DNA of 64,000 nt from Streptomyces sp. MUM 178J (GCF_022414575.1 NZ_JADWYQ010000036.1:9814-73813), one strand, 5' to 3'. Numbered from the stretch's first letter, positions 10,209-19,139 are shown. A program made the numbers and translations. Notes: a model not told the origin generated them from the letters alone.

Positions 10209-10248
10209 CCCTTGGCGCGGTTCACATTGTCGTGTACCGCGCCAAGGG
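10209..10248 (-). terminator. Terminator after clpP1-clpP2
   Basis: A 13-bp stem (CCCTTGGCGCGGT-type arm at 10209-10221 paired with 10236-10248) and 14-base loop lie just downstream of the clpP2 stop, before clpX. It probably separates the clpP operon from clpX. Confidence 0.65.
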
Positions 10249-10259
10249 TGCGGGTTTCG

Positions 10260-10919
10260 TCAGGCGGCCGCTGCCGCCGCGCTCTTGCGGGTGGAGACGA
10301 TCTGGTCGATCAGGCCGTACTCGAGCGCGTCCTCAGCGGTGAGGATCTTGTCACGCTCGATGTCGTCGCGGATCTTCTCCAGCGCGGTGGAGGAGTGCTT
10401 GGCCAGCATCTCCTCGAGCTGGGTGCGCATCCGCAGGATCTCGTTGGCGGCGATCTCCAGGTCGGAGAGCTGCTCCCGGCCGGTCTGCGAGGACGGCTGG
10501 TGGATCAGCACGCGTGCGTGCGGCAGGGCCATGCGCTTGCCGGGCGTGCCGGCGGCCAGCAGCACGGCCGCGGCGGAGGCCGCCTGGCCCATGCAGACCG
10601 TCTGGATGTCCGGCTTCACGAACTGCATCGTGTCGTAGATCGCGGTCAGCGCCGTGAACGAGCCGCCGGGGCTGTTGATGTAGACGGAGATGTCGCGGTC
10701 CGGGTCCATCGACTCCAGGCACAGCAGCTGCGCCATGACGTCGTTGGCGGAGGCGTCGTCGATCTGCACGCCGAGGAAGATCACGCGCTCCTCGAAGAGC
10801 TTGGCGTACGGGTCGTACTCGCGCACGCCCTGCGAGGTGCGCTCGACGAAGCGCGGGACGACATAGCGGTTGTCCACCTGCGGGCCGGTGTAGAGGCCGC
10901 TCGCGGAGAAGTCAGTCAT
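10260..10919 (-). CDS. clpP2: ATP-dependent Clp protease proteolytic subunit ClpP2
   Basis: Serine peptidase subunit of the Clp complex; actinobacteria need mixed ClpP1P2 rings. The active-site serine lies in [13 protein letters not shown], the histidine in ARVLIHQPS, and the oxyanion loop in [10 protein letters not shown]. The N terminus is [20 protein letters not shown] chose the ATG at 10919 because GGTGA lies 8 bases upstream; in-frame starts at 10931 (GTG) and 10934 (ATG) are possible but lack a well-spaced ribosome site. The protein is about 219 residues. The gene follows clpP1 closely on the same strand, forming an operon. Confidence 0.94.
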   Translation of the reverse strand: MTDFSASGLYTGPQVDNRYVVPRFVERTSQGVREYDPYAKLFEERVIFLGVQIDDASANDVMAQLLCLESMDPDRDISVYINSPGGSFTALTAIYDTMQFVKPDIQTVCMGQAASAAAVLLAAGTPGKRMALPHARVLIHQPSSQTGREQLSDLEIAANEILRMRTQLEEMLAKHSSTALEKIRDDIERDKILTAEDALEYGLIDQIVSTRKSAAAAAA

Positions 10920-10983
10920 GTGGGTGTTCACCATCCTGGTGGGGCTCGGAGGAGGGGCGGAAACGCTGGGCCGTCCGTCGGAC

Positions 10984-11601
10984 TCAGGCGCCCGTGCCGC
11001 CGCCGCCCGGAACGCCCGACGCGGCGGAAATGATCTCATCGATGAGGCCGTAGTCCTTGGCCTCATCGGACGTGAACCAGCGGTCCCGGTCGCCGTCGCG
11101 GATGATCGTCTCCACGCTCTGGCCGGAGTGGTGGGCGGTGATCTCGGCCATGCGCTTCTTGGTGCGCAGCAGGTACTCGGCCTGGATCTTGATGTCGGAG
11201 GCGGTGCCGCCGATTCCGGCGGAGCCCTGGTGCATCAGGATGTCGGTGTTGGGCAGCGCGAAGCGCTTGCCCGCGGCGCCGCCCGTCAGCAGGAACTGGC
11301 CCATGGAGGCGGCCATGCCCATGCCGATGGTCACCACGTCGTTCGGGATGTACTGCATGGTGTCGTAGATCGCCATGCCCGCGGTCACCGAGCCGCCGGG
11401 GCTGTTGATGTAGAGGTAGATGTCCTTGTCCGGGTCGGCGGCAAGGAGCAGCATCTGAGCGGTGATCTTGTTGGCGATCTCGTCGTCGACCTGCTGGCCG
11501 AGGAAGATGATCCGCTCGCCGAGCAGCCGGTTGTACACATGGTCGCCGAGGCCGCCACCGATGGACGGCTCACCCGCGGCGTAAGGCATCAGATTCGTCA
11601 C
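10984..11601 (-). CDS. clpP1: ATP-dependent Clp protease proteolytic subunit ClpP1
   Basis: Partner of ClpP2 in the heteromeric Clp peptidase. The 205-residue protein has the serine motif [13 protein letters not shown], the histidine motif LMHQGSAG and the handle-region motif [16 protein letters not shown]. It heads the clpP1-clpP2 operon. A ClgR-like site lies about 130 bases upstream of the start, in keeping with the known ClgR activation of clpP1 in Streptomyces. Confidence 0.96.
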   Translation of the reverse strand: MTNLMPYAAGEPSIGGGLGDHVYNRLLGERIIFLGQQVDDEIANKITAQMLLLAADPDKDIYLYINSPGGSVTAGMAIYDTMQYIPNDVVTIGMGMAASMGQFLLTGGAAGKRFALPNTDILMHQGSAGIGGTASDIKIQAEYLLRTKKRMAEITAHHSGQSVETIIRDGDRDRWFTSDEAKDYGLIDEIISAASGVPGGGGTGA

Positions 11602-11732
11602 GTATCCACCTGCTCGTCTCTGACGGCTCCGGCCGTCTCACGCGTCTTGGCACTGGGGGCGGCTACTGACCTGCCCTCGTATTCATGGACCCTAACGCGC
11701 AGGTAGGACAACGCCATCCCGGTTCCCGAACT

Positions 11733-11746
11733 GTTCGCTCGGAGCG
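11733..11746. promoter_or_regulatory. Putative ClgR binding site upstream of clpP1
   Basis: GTTCGC-TCGGA-GCG matches the GTTCGC-N5-GCG motif I recall for the Clp gene regulator ClgR of Streptomyces. It lies in the 280-base gap between the clpP1 start and the tig terminator. The match is by eye and the motif is short, so chance occurrence in GC-rich DNA is possible; its position supports it. Confidence 0.5.
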
Positions 11747-11809
11747 CAAGGTACGTGCGGAAACCGTGGTGCGTGCGGGATACGAGATGCGCATGGTGTC
11801 CGGATGCCC

Positions 11810-11842
11810 GCGGGCCCCGGACGCGACGCGTCCGGGGCCCGC
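11810..11842 (-). terminator. Terminator after tig
   Basis: A perfect 15-bp stem (GCGGGCCCCGGACGC / GCGTCCGGGGCCCGC) with a three-base loop lies 40 bases downstream of the tig stop codon. Confidence 0.75.
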
Positions 11843-11881
11843 ACAAGGGTCCACACAGGGCCCGGGAAGGGCCCGGGGGGA

Positions 11882-13312
11882 TCAGGCCTCGGGCTTGTCG
11901 GCCTTCTCGGCCTGCTTCTCCTCGGCCTGCTCGGCGTCGGCGCCCTCGCCCTCGCCCTCGACGACGGCCTCGACCGTCTCGGCGGCGGCCTCGGTCTCCT
12001 CCTCGTCCTCGAGGTCGACGACCTCGCCGTTGGTGTCGAGGACCTTGGCGGCCTCGACCACCACGGCCAGCGCCTTGCCCCGGGCGACCTCGCCGACGAG
12101 CACCGGCACCTGGTTGTTCTCCACGACGGCCTGGGCGAACTGGTCGGGGCTCATGCCGGAGGAGGCAGCACGCCGCATGAGGTGCTCGGTGAGCTCCTCC
12201 TGGTTGACGTTCAGCTTCTCCGTGGAGACCAGCTCGTCGAGGATGAACTGGGTCTTGATGCCCTTGACCGCCTGCTCGCGGGTCTCGGCGTCGAACTCCT
12301 CCTCGCTCTTGCCCTGGATCTCCAGGTACTTGGCGAGGTCGAGGCCCATCTGGCCGAGCTGGTGGTGCTCCAGGTTGTGCTTGCGGGTGCGCACCTCGTC
12401 CTCGAGGAGCTTCTCGGGGATCGGCACCTCGGCCAGCTTCAGCAGCTCGTCCAGGACGCGCTCCTGGGCCTGGGTGGCCTGGTCGTACTGCTTCATGTTC
12501 GCCAGGCGCTTGCGGCTGTCGGCCTTGAGCTCCTCGAGGGTGTCGAACTCGCTCGCCATCTGGGCGAAGTCGTCGTCCAGCTCGGGCAGCTCACGCGCGG
12601 CGACGGCGGTGACCTTGACGGTGACCTCCGCCTCCTTGCCCTCGGCGGAGCCGCCCTTGAGGGTGGAGGTGAAGGTGGCCTCGCCGCCGGCCTCCAGGCC
12701 GGTCACGGCCTCGTCGATGCCGTCGAGCAGCTCGCCGGAGCCGATGGTGTACTGCACGCCGTCGGCCTTGCCGTCGGCGAGGACCTCGCCGTCGACCTTG
12801 GCCTCGAGGTCGACGGTGACGACGTCGCCCTCGGCGGCGGCGCGCTCGACCGGGTTGGTGGAGGCAAAGCGCTCACGCAGCTGCTCGACGGACTTCTCGA
12901 CGTCCTCGTCGGTGACCTCGACGGCGTCCACGGTGACCTCGATGCCGGAGTAGTCCGGGATCTCGATGACCGGGCGGATGTCGACCTCGGCGGTGAAGGC
13001 CAGCAGCTCGCCGTCCTTCAGCTCGGTGATGTCGACCTCGGGCTGGCCGAGCGGGTTCACCTCGGCCTCGTTGACCGCCTCGGTGTAGAACTTCGGCAGC
13101 GCGTCGTTGACGGCCTCTTCCAGGACGGCACCGCGTCCGAACCGCTGGTCGATCACACGGGCCGGGACCTTGCCCTTGCGGAAGCCCTTGACCGTGACCT
13201 GCTGGTTGATCTTCTTGTACGCCGCGTCGAGGCTGGCCTTGAGCTCCTCGAAGGGCACCTCGACAGTGAGCCGAACCCGAGTCGGGTTCAGGGTCTCCAC
13301 GGCGCTCTTCAC
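11882..13312 (-). CDS. tig: Trigger factor, ribosome-bound chaperone and peptidyl-prolyl isomerase
   Basis: Binds ribosomal protein L23 at the exit tunnel and assists folding of nascent chains. From the GTG at 13312 the protein is 476 residues. It starts with the family pattern [20 protein letters not shown] and has the ribosome-binding signature GFRKGKVP, the FKBP-type PPIase domain in the middle, and a C-terminal substrate-binding domain. The last 45 residues are an acidic Glu/Ala-rich tail typical of actinobacteria. A longer open frame extends across the tRNA-Pro gene but is not plausible; the strong AAGGAG site in front of 13312 decides the start. The clp operon downstream makes a protein-quality block. 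Confidence 0.96.
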   Translation of the reverse strand: MKSAVETLNPTRVRLTVEVPFEELKASLDAAYKKINQQVTVKGFRKGKVPARVIDQRFGRGAVLEEAVNDALPKFYTEAVNEAEVNPLGQPEVDITELKDGELLAFTAEVDIRPVIEIPDYSGIEVTVDAVEVTDEDVEKSVEQLRERFASTNPVERAAAEGDVVTVDLEAKVDGEVLADGKADGVQYTIGSGELLDGIDEAVTGLEAGGEATFTSTLKGGSAEGKEAEVTVKVTAVAARELPELDDDFAQMASEFDTLEELKADSRKRLANMKQYDQATQAQERVLDELLKLAEVPIPEKLLEDEVRTRKHNLEHHQLGQMGLDLAKYLEIQGKSEEEFDAETREQAVKGIKTQFILDELVSTEKLNVNQEELTEHLMRRAASSGMSPDQFAQAVVENNQVPVLVGEVARGKALAVVVEAAKVLDTNGEVVDLEDEEETEAAAETVEAVVEGEGEGADAEQAEEKQAEKADKPEA

Positions 13313-13499
13313 GGTTCGGTCTCCTTGGTGGCTGATTCTCTGAGATTCCGCTGGTTCCGCTTGGTCGGCGGTCCAGCCGGTCGGCCCGGTACACCCGGTC
13401 TGAGAGACCTTATGAGACACACGGGCACGCAGCTTGCATAGTAACCGCAAGCAGGACGGCCCCCACAACGTGATCTTGGTCAGCGCCTGAGGCGAGTGG

Positions 13500-13573
13500 T
13501 CGGGGTGGCGGGATTTGAACCCACGGCCTTCCGCTCCCAAAGCGGACGCGCTACCAAGCTGCGCCACACCCCG
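13500..13573 (-). tRNA. tRNA-Pro(TGG)
   Basis: The minus strand folds into a full cloverleaf: acceptor CGGGGTG / CACCCCG with discriminator A, D-arm GCGCAGC..GGTAGCGC, anticodon stem TCCGC/GCGGA around loop TTTGGGA (anticodon TGG), and T-arm GTGGGTTCAAATCCCGC. CCA is not encoded, as usual in Streptomyces. Confidence 0.97.
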
Positions 13574-13717
13574 TTGGTGCGAACGTAGGGTACATGCCCG
13601 ACGGCGGTTGTCCTGCTCGTTTAACGGGGTGTGCGCCCACGGCCCGGGACCCGCTACGATGCTCTTGCTCGCCGCGGCCCGCGTGACCTCACGCGACCCG
13701 TGCCGTGGTGCGGCTAT

Positions 13718-13788
13718 GCGGGCGTAGCTCAATGGTAGAGCCCTAGTCTTCCAAACTAGCTACGCGGGTTCGATTCCCGTCGCCCGCT
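13718..13788 (+). tRNA. tRNA-Gly(TCC)
   Basis: Cloverleaf with acceptor GCGGGCG / CGCCCGC and discriminator T, D-arm AGCTCAATGGTAGAGC, anticodon stem CTAGT/ACTAG around loop CTTCCAA (anticodon TCC), and T-arm CGGGTTCGATTCCCG. CCA is not encoded. It diverges from tRNA-Pro 145 bases away. Confidence 0.97.
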
Positions 13789-13838
13789 CTCATGAGGCTC
13801 TGCCCGGGTCCGCGGTCGCGGATCCGGGCAGAGCCTTT

Positions 13839-14033
13839 TCAGAAGCTGATGCCGTTGATCGTGGCCGCTATCGAGTCGAGGAACCGCTGGATGGACGGGG
13901 CCATGCCCGTCGAGGCGAGGAAGAAGCCGAAGAGGGCCGCGACGACGGCAGGTCCGGCCTTGAGCGAGCCGCCGCGGATCAACACCACGAGGACGATCGC
14001 CAACAGCAGCACCACAGAGAACGAAATGGCCAC
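13839..14033 (-). CDS. Small membrane protein, 64 residues
   Basis: Two hydrophobic segments (ISFSVVLLLAIVLVVLI, and GPAVVAALFGFFLASTGM) are joined by a short loop RGGSLKA. The C terminus is amphipathic (SIQRFLDSIAATINGISF). I recognise it only as a conserved short Streptomyces membrane protein of unknown role. It follows the tRNA-Gly gene on the opposite strand, with a hairpin of the type TCTGCCCGGGTCCGC..GGATCCGGGCAGAG (13799-13834) between them that can serve as terminator for both. Confidence 0.7.
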   Translation of the reverse strand: MAISFSVVLLLAIVLVVLIRGGSLKAGPAVVAALFGFFLASTGMAPSIQRFLDSIAATINGISF

Positions 14034-14205
14034 AACTGATCACACCCTCGGTCGGTCCGCTTCCGGCCTGGGGGCATACGGCCCAGCACACCCCCGCCGG
14101 GACCATCGTGCCATCAACGGCCCCGTACATGCTGCCCGCTGAGGTGCCATCGACGCGTGGCCCGCACCACTCCTGACGGCCGCCCCCGCCGGGGAGTCCC
14201 CCGGC

Positions 14206-15351
14206 TCACCCCTCACGGCAGATCAGCAGCAGCGCACGGTCGTCGTTGACGTCCTTGGCCACCGCCTCGATCAGATGCCAGGCCGCGCCCTGGAAGCTGG
14301 CGGCCACATAGCGGTCCGCCTCTCCGGTGAGACGGTCCATGCCCTCGCTGATGTCGCGGTCGTTCGCCTCCACCAGGCCGTCGGTGAAGAGCATCAGCAC
14401 ATCGCCGGAGCGCAGGGAGCCCTTGACCGGGTCGAACTGGGCGCCGTCGTAGACGCCGAGCAGCGGGCCCTCCGCGGTCTTCTCCTCCCAGCGCCCACTG
14501 CCGGCGTGCAGCTGGAGCGCGGGCAGATGGCCGGCCGAAAGCAGCTCGTAGTCTCCGGAGTCGAGGTCGAGGACGAGGTGGACGGAGGTCGCGAAGCCCT
14601 CGTCCCAGTCCTGGCGCAGCAGGTAGCCGTTGGCGGCGGGCAGGAAGCCGTGCGGCGGCAGCGAGCCGAGCAGTCCGCCGAACGCGCCGGACAGCAGCAG
14701 GGCGCGGGAGGCGGCGTCCATGCCCTTGCCGGAGACGTCGGTGAGGACGACCTCCAGGGTGCGGCCGCCGTTGGTGCGGGCGGCCACCACGAAGTCGCCG
14801 GAGAAGGACTGGCCGCCGGCCGGCCGCAGCGCCATCTCGCGGTGCCAGCCTCTGGGCAGCCGGGGCAGGGCGCTCTGGACCCGGATGCGTTCGCGCAGGT
14901 CGAAGAGCATGGTGCCGCCGCGCCGCCAGGGCACGCCGACCCTGGCCCGGAACTGGGCGATGAGCAGCCCGAAGAAGCCGCAGGCCGCAACCACCAGGAC
15001 GGTGCCCGGAGTGACCCGCGCCGGGCCTTCCGTGTATGGCCCGAGGATCGCGGACTCCACGATCAGCGCGGCCGCGGCGGCCGCGTACAGGCCCAGCAGG
15101 CTGGCCGGGCGCAGCAGCAGCCCGCCCGCCACGATGGGCAGGACCAGCGCCGCCGGGGACCACCAGACCGGCGCCTCGACGGTCGCCCAGGTGAGGACGG
15201 GGATGGTAAGGAGCAGCCCCGCAAGTGCTATCCAGTCCGAGCCGTCTCCCCTGAAGTAGTCGACTCCGGATTTGCGCAGCGCGATGCGGGCCCGGTGCAC
15301 TGCTCTGCGCGTCCGGGCCGTGTATGAGTCTGCTGCGGGGCCACGTGCCAT
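14206..15351 (-). CDS. Membrane-anchored PP2C-family (SpoIIE/RsbU-type) serine phosphatase
   Basis: The protein is about 381 residues from the ATG at 15351. The N-terminal third has several transmembrane helices (IALAGLLLTIPVLTWATV, AALVLPIVAGGLLL, LLGLYAAAAAALIVESAI, TVLVVAACGFFGLLIAQF). The C-terminal domain is a PP2C of the SpoIIE class: GDFVVAARTNGGR, LTDVSGKGMDAASRA, and LMLFTDGLVEANDRD supply the metal-binding aspartates. Such proteins dephosphorylate anti-anti-sigma factors; no sigma or anti-sigma gene is nearby, so the partner is unknown. An in-frame extension to 15624 exists but overlaps the divergent gene. It shares a 100-base promoter region with the acetyltransferase gene. Confidence 0.9.
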   Translation of the reverse strand: MARGPAADSYTARTRRAVHRARIALRKSGVDYFRGDGSDWIALAGLLLTIPVLTWATVEAPVWWSPAALVLPIVAGGLLLRPASLLGLYAAAAAALIVESAILGPYTEGPARVTPGTVLVVAACGFFGLLIAQFRARVGVPWRRGGTMLFDLRERIRVQSALPRLPRGWHREMALRPAGGQSFSGDFVVAARTNGGRTLEVVLTDVSGKGMDAASRALLLSGAFGGLLGSLPPHGFLPAANGYLLRQDWDEGFATSVHLVLDLDSGDYELLSAGHLPALQLHAGSGRWEEKTAEGPLLGVYDGAQFDPVKGSLRSGDVLMLFTDGLVEANDRDISEGMDRLTGEADRYVAASFQGAAWHLIEAVAKDVNDDRALLLICREG

Positions 15352-15457
15352 TGACGTGGACCCTATCCACCCGCCCGGCTCACGTGCAGGGGGACCCCTA
15401 TGACAATGCGTTCGAAATCGGGTCGCGTCGGGACGGAGGGACTGGTAGCCATGGCAT

Positions 15458-16693
15458 ATGACTGGAGACCTGCGGGTACTGCGCCCGGCCGAGTGGGACC
15501 GGTGGTTCGGCGTGCTGGAGCTGGCGTTCGGCGGGGTGCCCGCGGTGCCCGCGGAGCGCGAACTGTGGCAGGCGCTCACGGAGCATGAGCGCTCGCTGGG
15601 GGTGTGGGAGGGGGACGACTGCATCGGGACGGCAGGGGCGTTCTCGTTCCGGCTGTCGGTGCCCGGCGGGTCGCTGGTCCCGGCCGCCGGCGTGACGATG
15701 GTGAGTGTGGCGTCGACCCACCGCCGACGCGGCGTGCTGACCTCGATGATGCGGCGGCAGCTCGACGACGTGCGGGCGTGGGGCGAGCCGCTGGCCGTGC
15801 TGACGGCCTCGGAGCCGGCGATCTACGGGCGGTTCGGGTACGGGATCGCGACCTGGCAGCTGTCCGCGGAGATCGACACTGACCGGGTGCGGCTGGCGGG
15901 GGCGCCCGGGAGCGGGGAGCTGCGGCTGCGGCTGGCGCAGCCGACGGACGCGGCGGTACGGGCGGAGTGCGAGGCGGTGTACGCGGCGGAGGTCGCCGGG
16001 CGTCCGGGCATGCCGGCCCGCCGGCCGGGCTGGGAGCGGCTGCCCTTCCTGGACCCTCCTCAGGACCGCGACGGGGCCTCTCCGCTGCAGTGCGTCCTGG
16101 CACGCCGCGACGGTCGGACGGCCGGGTACGCGCTGTTCCGCATCAAGCCGTCCTCCGATGCCGCCGGTCCCGACGGCACGGTGGTACTGGAGCATCTGGG
16201 GGCGCTGGACCCGGCCGCGTACGCCGCTCTGTGGCAGTTCCTGTGCGAGATCGACCTCACGTCGACGGTCCGTGTCGGCAACCGTCCGGTGGACGACGCC
16301 TGGCAGCATCTGGTGTCGGACATCCGGCGCTGCCAGGTGCGGGTGAGGGACTCGCTGCATCTGCGGCTGGTGGAGGTGGGCGCGGCGCTGACCGCGCGGA
16401 CATACCGCACGCCGGTGGATGCGGTGTTCGAGGTGGCGGACGACTTCTGCCCGTGGAACGCGGGGCGTTGGCGGCTGACCGGCGACGCGAAGGGCGCGTC
16501 ATGTGAACGCACCGAGGATCCCGCCGAGTTGTCCCTGACGGTGCGTGAGCTGGGCGCGGCGTATCTGGGCGGGGTTCCGCTGACGTCGCTGGCGGCCGCG
16601 GGCCGGGTGCGGGAGCTGCGGAAGGGGGCACTGGCGGAGGCGTCTTCGGCGTTCGGCAGCGAGGTGGCGCCCTGGCTGCCGCACGGCTTCTGA
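15458..16693 (+). CDS. Eis-type GNAT N-acetyltransferase
   Basis: A 411-residue protein matching the mycobacterial Eis architecture: an N-terminal GNAT domain, a second GNAT-like domain, and a C-terminal sterol-carrier-like fold. The acetyl-CoA binding stretch is VTMVSVASTHRRRGVLTSMM. The tyrosine used as general acid in Eis fits the segment IYGRFGYGIATW. The chain ends in Phe (WLPHGF), and in Eis the C-terminal carboxylate acts as base. Eis enzymes acetylate amines, including aminoglycosides; the natural substrate here is unknown. The ATG at 15458 is forced by an in-frame stop 12 bases upstream, and GGAGGG lies about 17 bases away, so the ribosome site is weakly placed. Bases 15952-16018 recur exactly at 63934-64000. 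Confidence 0.88.
   Translation: MTGDLRVLRPAEWDRWFGVLELAFGGVPAVPAERELWQALTEHERSLGVWEGDDCIGTAGAFSFRLSVPGGSLVPAAGVTMVSVASTHRRRGVLTSMMRRQLDDVRAWGEPLAVLTASEPAIYGRFGYGIATWQLSAEIDTDRVRLAGAPGSGELRLRLAQPTDAAVRAECEAVYAAEVAGRPGMPARRPGWERLPFLDPPQDRDGASPLQCVLARRDGRTAGYALFRIKPSSDAAGPDGTVVLEHLGALDPAAYAALWQFLCEIDLTSTVRVGNRPVDDAWQHLVSDIRRCQVRVRDSLHLRLVEVGAALTARTYRTPVDAVFEVADDFCPWNAGRWRLTGDAKGASCERTEDPAELSLTVRELGAAYLGGVPLTSLAAAGRVRELRKGALAEASSAFGSEVAPWLPHGF
15952..16018 (+). repeat. 67-bp segment duplicated at the window's right end (copy 1)
   Basis: These bases inside the acetyltransferase gene (codons around AVRAECEAVYAAEVAG) are identical to 63934-64000. Position 15951 differs from 63933, so the match begins exactly here; its right limit is unknown because the other copy reaches the window edge. 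Confidence 0.97.
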
Positions 16694-16694
16694 C

Positions 16695-16725
16695 GCCCGC
16701 CGCCGACCCGCCGGTGACGGCGGGC
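16695..16725. terminator. Weak hairpin between convergent genes
   Basis: An 8-bp stem GCCCGCCG / CGGCGGGC begins just after the acetyltransferase stop, in the 198-base gap before the nei stop. Several further GC-rich inverted segments follow to 16760. Nothing else is evident in this gap. Confidence 0.35.
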
Positions 16726-16891
16726 CTCCCGGCGGGCGGGCCCGGCCTGCGGCAGCCGCCCGCCGAGCTGCTCCGGCCGCCGCGGACCCGCGGGGCGACT
16801 GTCGGCCTCGCAGACGACTCGCCGGCGGTTCGGCGCACGAACTGCCCGGCCGCCCCTGGCGGCGGCTGTCGCGGAGCGGACCCCGCCCGCG

Positions 16892-17698
16892 TCAGCGGCT
16901 TTGGCAGGACGGGCACCAGAAGAGGTTGCGGGCGGCCAGTTCGGCCGTGCGGACCGGGGTGGTGCAGATATGGCAGGGGAGGTTCGCGCGGCGGTAGACG
17001 TAGACCTCGCCGCCGTGGTCGTCGACTCGGGGCGGGCGGCCCATCGCCTCCGGGGTGTGCTCGGGGCGCACCGTGTCGATGCGGTTCTCGCGCACGCCCT
17101 CGCGCATCAGCGCCACGAGGTCCGTCCAGATCGCCGTCCACTCGGCGCGGGTGACGTCCCTGCCCGCGCGATAGGGGTCGATGCCGTGCCGGAAGAGGAC
17201 TTCGGCGCGGTAGACGTTGCCGACGCCCGCGACGACCTTCTGGTCCAGGAGCAGGGCGGCGACGGTGGTACGGGAGCGGGAGATCCGCTTCCAGGCGGAG
17301 TCCGGGTCGTCGCCGGGGCGCAGCGGGTCGGGTCCGAGGCGGTCGTGTATCGCCTGCTTCTCACCGTCGGTGAGCAGCGCGCAGGAGGTGGGCCCGCGCA
17401 GGTCGACGTACGACCGCGGGTCGGCGAGCCGGAGCCGCACCGTGTCGGCGGGCGGCGGGGCCGGCGCGTCGCCGAAGTTCACCTTGCCGAACAGGCCCAG
17501 ATGGATGTGCACCCATTCGCCGCCGAAACCGAGGAACAGATGTTTGCCGTGGGCTTCGGTGTCCGTCAGGACCGCCCCGTCGAGCAGTGCCGCGGCGTCG
17601 GCGAACTTCCCCTGGGGACTGCTCGCCCGCACAGGACGGCCGCCGAACCGTTCCCGGTAGTCGGCGGCCAGCCGGTGGATGGTGTGCCCTTCGGGCAT
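16892..17698 (-). CDS. nei: Fpg/Nei-family DNA glycosylase (endonuclease VIII-like)
   Basis: Removes oxidised bases and nicks the abasic site in base excision repair. The 268-residue protein starts MPEGHTIHRLA, giving the N-terminal proline nucleophile (after Met removal) and Glu typical of the family. The helix-two-turn-helix segment is VVAGVGNVYRAEVLF. A C-terminal zinc finger has CHIC and CPSC pairs. The ATG at 17698 overlaps the rpiB stop in an ATGA arrangement, so the two are translationally coupled. Confidence 0.93.
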   Translation of the reverse strand: MPEGHTIHRLAADYRERFGGRPVRASSPQGKFADAAALLDGAVLTDTEAHGKHLFLGFGGEWVHIHLGLFGKVNFGDAPAPPPADTVRLRLADPRSYVDLRGPTSCALLTDGEKQAIHDRLGPDPLRPGDDPDSAWKRISRSRTTVAALLLDQKVVAGVGNVYRAEVLFRHGIDPYRAGRDVTRAEWTAIWTDLVALMREGVRENRIDTVRPEHTPEAMGRPPRVDDHGGEVYVYRRANLPCHICTTPVRTAELAARNLFWCPSCQSR

Positions 17699-18186
17699 CA
17701 GGGCTGCTGGGGGTGGTGCGCGGGGATCGGGGGCAGCTCGCCCTTGGTCTCGTACGCGGAGAGCATCTCGATGCGCCGGGTGTGGCGCTCCTCGCCCGAG
17801 TACGGGGTGTTGAGGAACGTCTCCACGAACTTGACGGACCCGTCGAGCGAGTGCATCCGGGCGCCGACGGCGACGACGTTGGCGTTGTTGTGCTCGCGGC
17901 CGAGCGCGGCGGTCTGCTCGCTCCAGGCGAGCGCCGCACGCACTCCCTTGACCTTGTTCGCGGCGATCTGCTCGCCGTTTCCGGAGCCGCCGATCACGAT
18001 GCCGAGGCTCTCCGGGTCCGCGGCGGTCTTCTCCGCGGCACGCAGGCAGAACGGCGGGTAGTCGTCCTGGGCGTCGTAGATGTGGGGGCCGCAGTCGATG
18101 GGCTCGTGGCCATGGGCCTTGAGCCACTCGACGAGGTGGTTCTTGAGTTCAAAGCCGGCATGGTCCGAGCCGAGGTACACGCGCAT
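17698..18186 (-). CDS. rpiB: Ribose-5-phosphate isomerase B
   Basis: Interconverts ribose 5-phosphate and ribulose 5-phosphate in the pentose phosphate pathway. The 162-residue protein begins MRVYLGSDHAGFELK, with the phosphate/active-site segments IDCGPH and GIVIGGSGNGEQIAANK and the family segment NNANVVAVGARM. The ATG at 18186 gives the standard N terminus; the frame stays open upstream but lacks homologous sequence. It overlaps nei by 1 base. The 5' region is crowded by a tandem repeat array. Confidence 0.95.
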   Translation of the reverse strand: MRVYLGSDHAGFELKNHLVEWLKAHGHEPIDCGPHIYDAQDDYPPFCLRAAEKTAADPESLGIVIGGSGNGEQIAANKVKGVRAALAWSEQTAALGREHNNANVVAVGARMHSLDGSVKFVETFLNTPYSGEERHTRRIEMLSAYETKGELPPIPAHHPQQP

Positions 18187-18291
18187 GATCCGAGTGTGGC
18201 ACGGAGTTCGGCCGGAGCACGGACCACCCCCTCCGGCAAGGTCCGTACCAATGGCGATCACAACCGCCCGAAGTCGCGGTCCTCACCTCCG

Positions 18292-18470
18292 CCGGCGTTC
18301 GATGCGCGGGGGCTGCACAATCACACCCTGCCGGCGATTGAGGCGCGGAAGCCCGCACAAACAAGCCCCGCCGACATTCGACGCGCAGGGGTCCGCACAA
18401 ACAAGCCCCGCCGACATTCGACGCGCGGAAGCCCGCACAAACAAGCCCCGCCGGCGATTGAGGCGCAGGG
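18292..18470. repeat. Tandem array of about five 40-bp units
   Basis: Copies of CCGRCRWTYGACGCGC-type cores begin at 18292, 18331, 18371, 18411 and 18451, spaced 39, 40, 40 and 40 bases. The spacer GCCCGCACAAACAAGCCCCG is nearly identical between units. The unit is the tandem version of the dispersed element at 2908 and 4912. It fills the 362-base gap between the rpiB start and the bioY stop, which contains no gene I can support. Confidence 0.9.
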
Positions 18471-18479
18471 GGTCCGGGG

Positions 18480-18545
18480 GCGGAGCCCCCGGAAAGGGGG
18501 TCTGGGGCGGAGCCCCCGGAAAGGGGGTCTGGGGCGGAGCCCCAG
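18480..18545. repeat. Tandem array of 27-bp palindromic units next to bioY
   Basis: The unit core CGGAGCCCCCGGAAAGGGGG recurs with a 27-base period (starts 18481, 18508, 18535, the last truncated). Each unit contains the palindrome GGGGCGGAGCCCC, so the array can fold into serial hairpins. It abuts the bioY stop codon and may act as its terminator. Confidence 0.85.
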
Positions 18546-18548
18546 GGG

Positions 18549-19139
18549 TCAGCCCCGGCGGCCCAGCAGTTTCCAGGCCGCAGGAAGCACCCCCATCGCA
18601 AGCCCCGCCTTGACCGCGTCGCCGACGAGGAAGGGGATCATGCCCGCGGCAACCGCCTCGGTGAGCGACATCCCCGTGGCCAGCGCCAGATATGGGACGC
18701 CGACCCCGTAGATGATCGCGGAGCCCAGCGCCATCGCGCCCGCGGTGCGCAGCACCGAGCGGTCCGCGCCGCGGCGGGCGAGCGCGCCGACCGCCGCGGC
18801 CGCGAGGGCCATGCCGACCACATAGCCGAGGGACGGGATGGCGAAGCCGGATGCCCCGCCCGCGAACCACGGCGCTCCGGCGACGCCGGCCAGCAGATAC
18901 AGCCCCAGGGAGAGGAAGCCGCGTCGGGCGCCGAGCGCTGTGCCGACCAGCAGGGCCGCGAACGTCTGCCCGGTGATCGGCACCGCGAAGCCCGGAGGCT
19001 GGACGGAGAGCTGGGCCGCGAGGCCGGTCAGCGCCGCGCCGCCGACGACGAGGGCGGCGTCCCGGACGCGGGACGCCGGCAGCAGGTCGGCCAGGACGGC
19101 TCCGGGTCGGACGGGAACGGCGGCGACAGCAGCGCTCAT
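18549..19139 (-). CDS. bioY: Biotin transporter BioY
   Basis: Substrate-binding S component of an energy-coupling-factor (ECF) transporter in the cytoplasmic membrane. The 196-residue protein has about six membrane segments and the BioY hallmark region GFLSLGLYLLAGVAGAPWF, with the preceding GQTFAALLVGTALGARRG. No bioM/bioN ATPase or T component lies beside it, so it either works alone or shares a distant ECF module. The start MSAAVAAVPVRPGAVLADLL at 19139 is the usual one. A 480-base divergent region separates it from the permease gene. Confidence 0.94.
   Translation of the reverse strand: MSAAVAAVPVRPGAVLADLLPASRVRDAALVVGGAALTGLAAQLSVQPPGFAVPITGQTFAALLVGTALGARRGFLSLGLYLLAGVAGAPWFAGGASGFAIPSLGYVVGMALAAAAVGALARRGADRSVLRTAGAMALGSAIIYGVGVPYLALATGMSLTEAVAAGMIPFLVGDAVKAGLAMGVLPAAWKLLGRRG

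Noticed and set aside
18187..18548. CRISPR array at the 40-bp repeats
   Set aside because: Repeats are directly adjoining with no unique spacers, and no cas genes are present.
18283..18700. Possible repeat-rich proteins in the rpiB-bioY gap
   Set aside because: The frames only translate the 40-bp and 27-bp arrays and run into bioY on the same or opposite strand; 40 is not a multiple of three, so no stable protein repeat exists.
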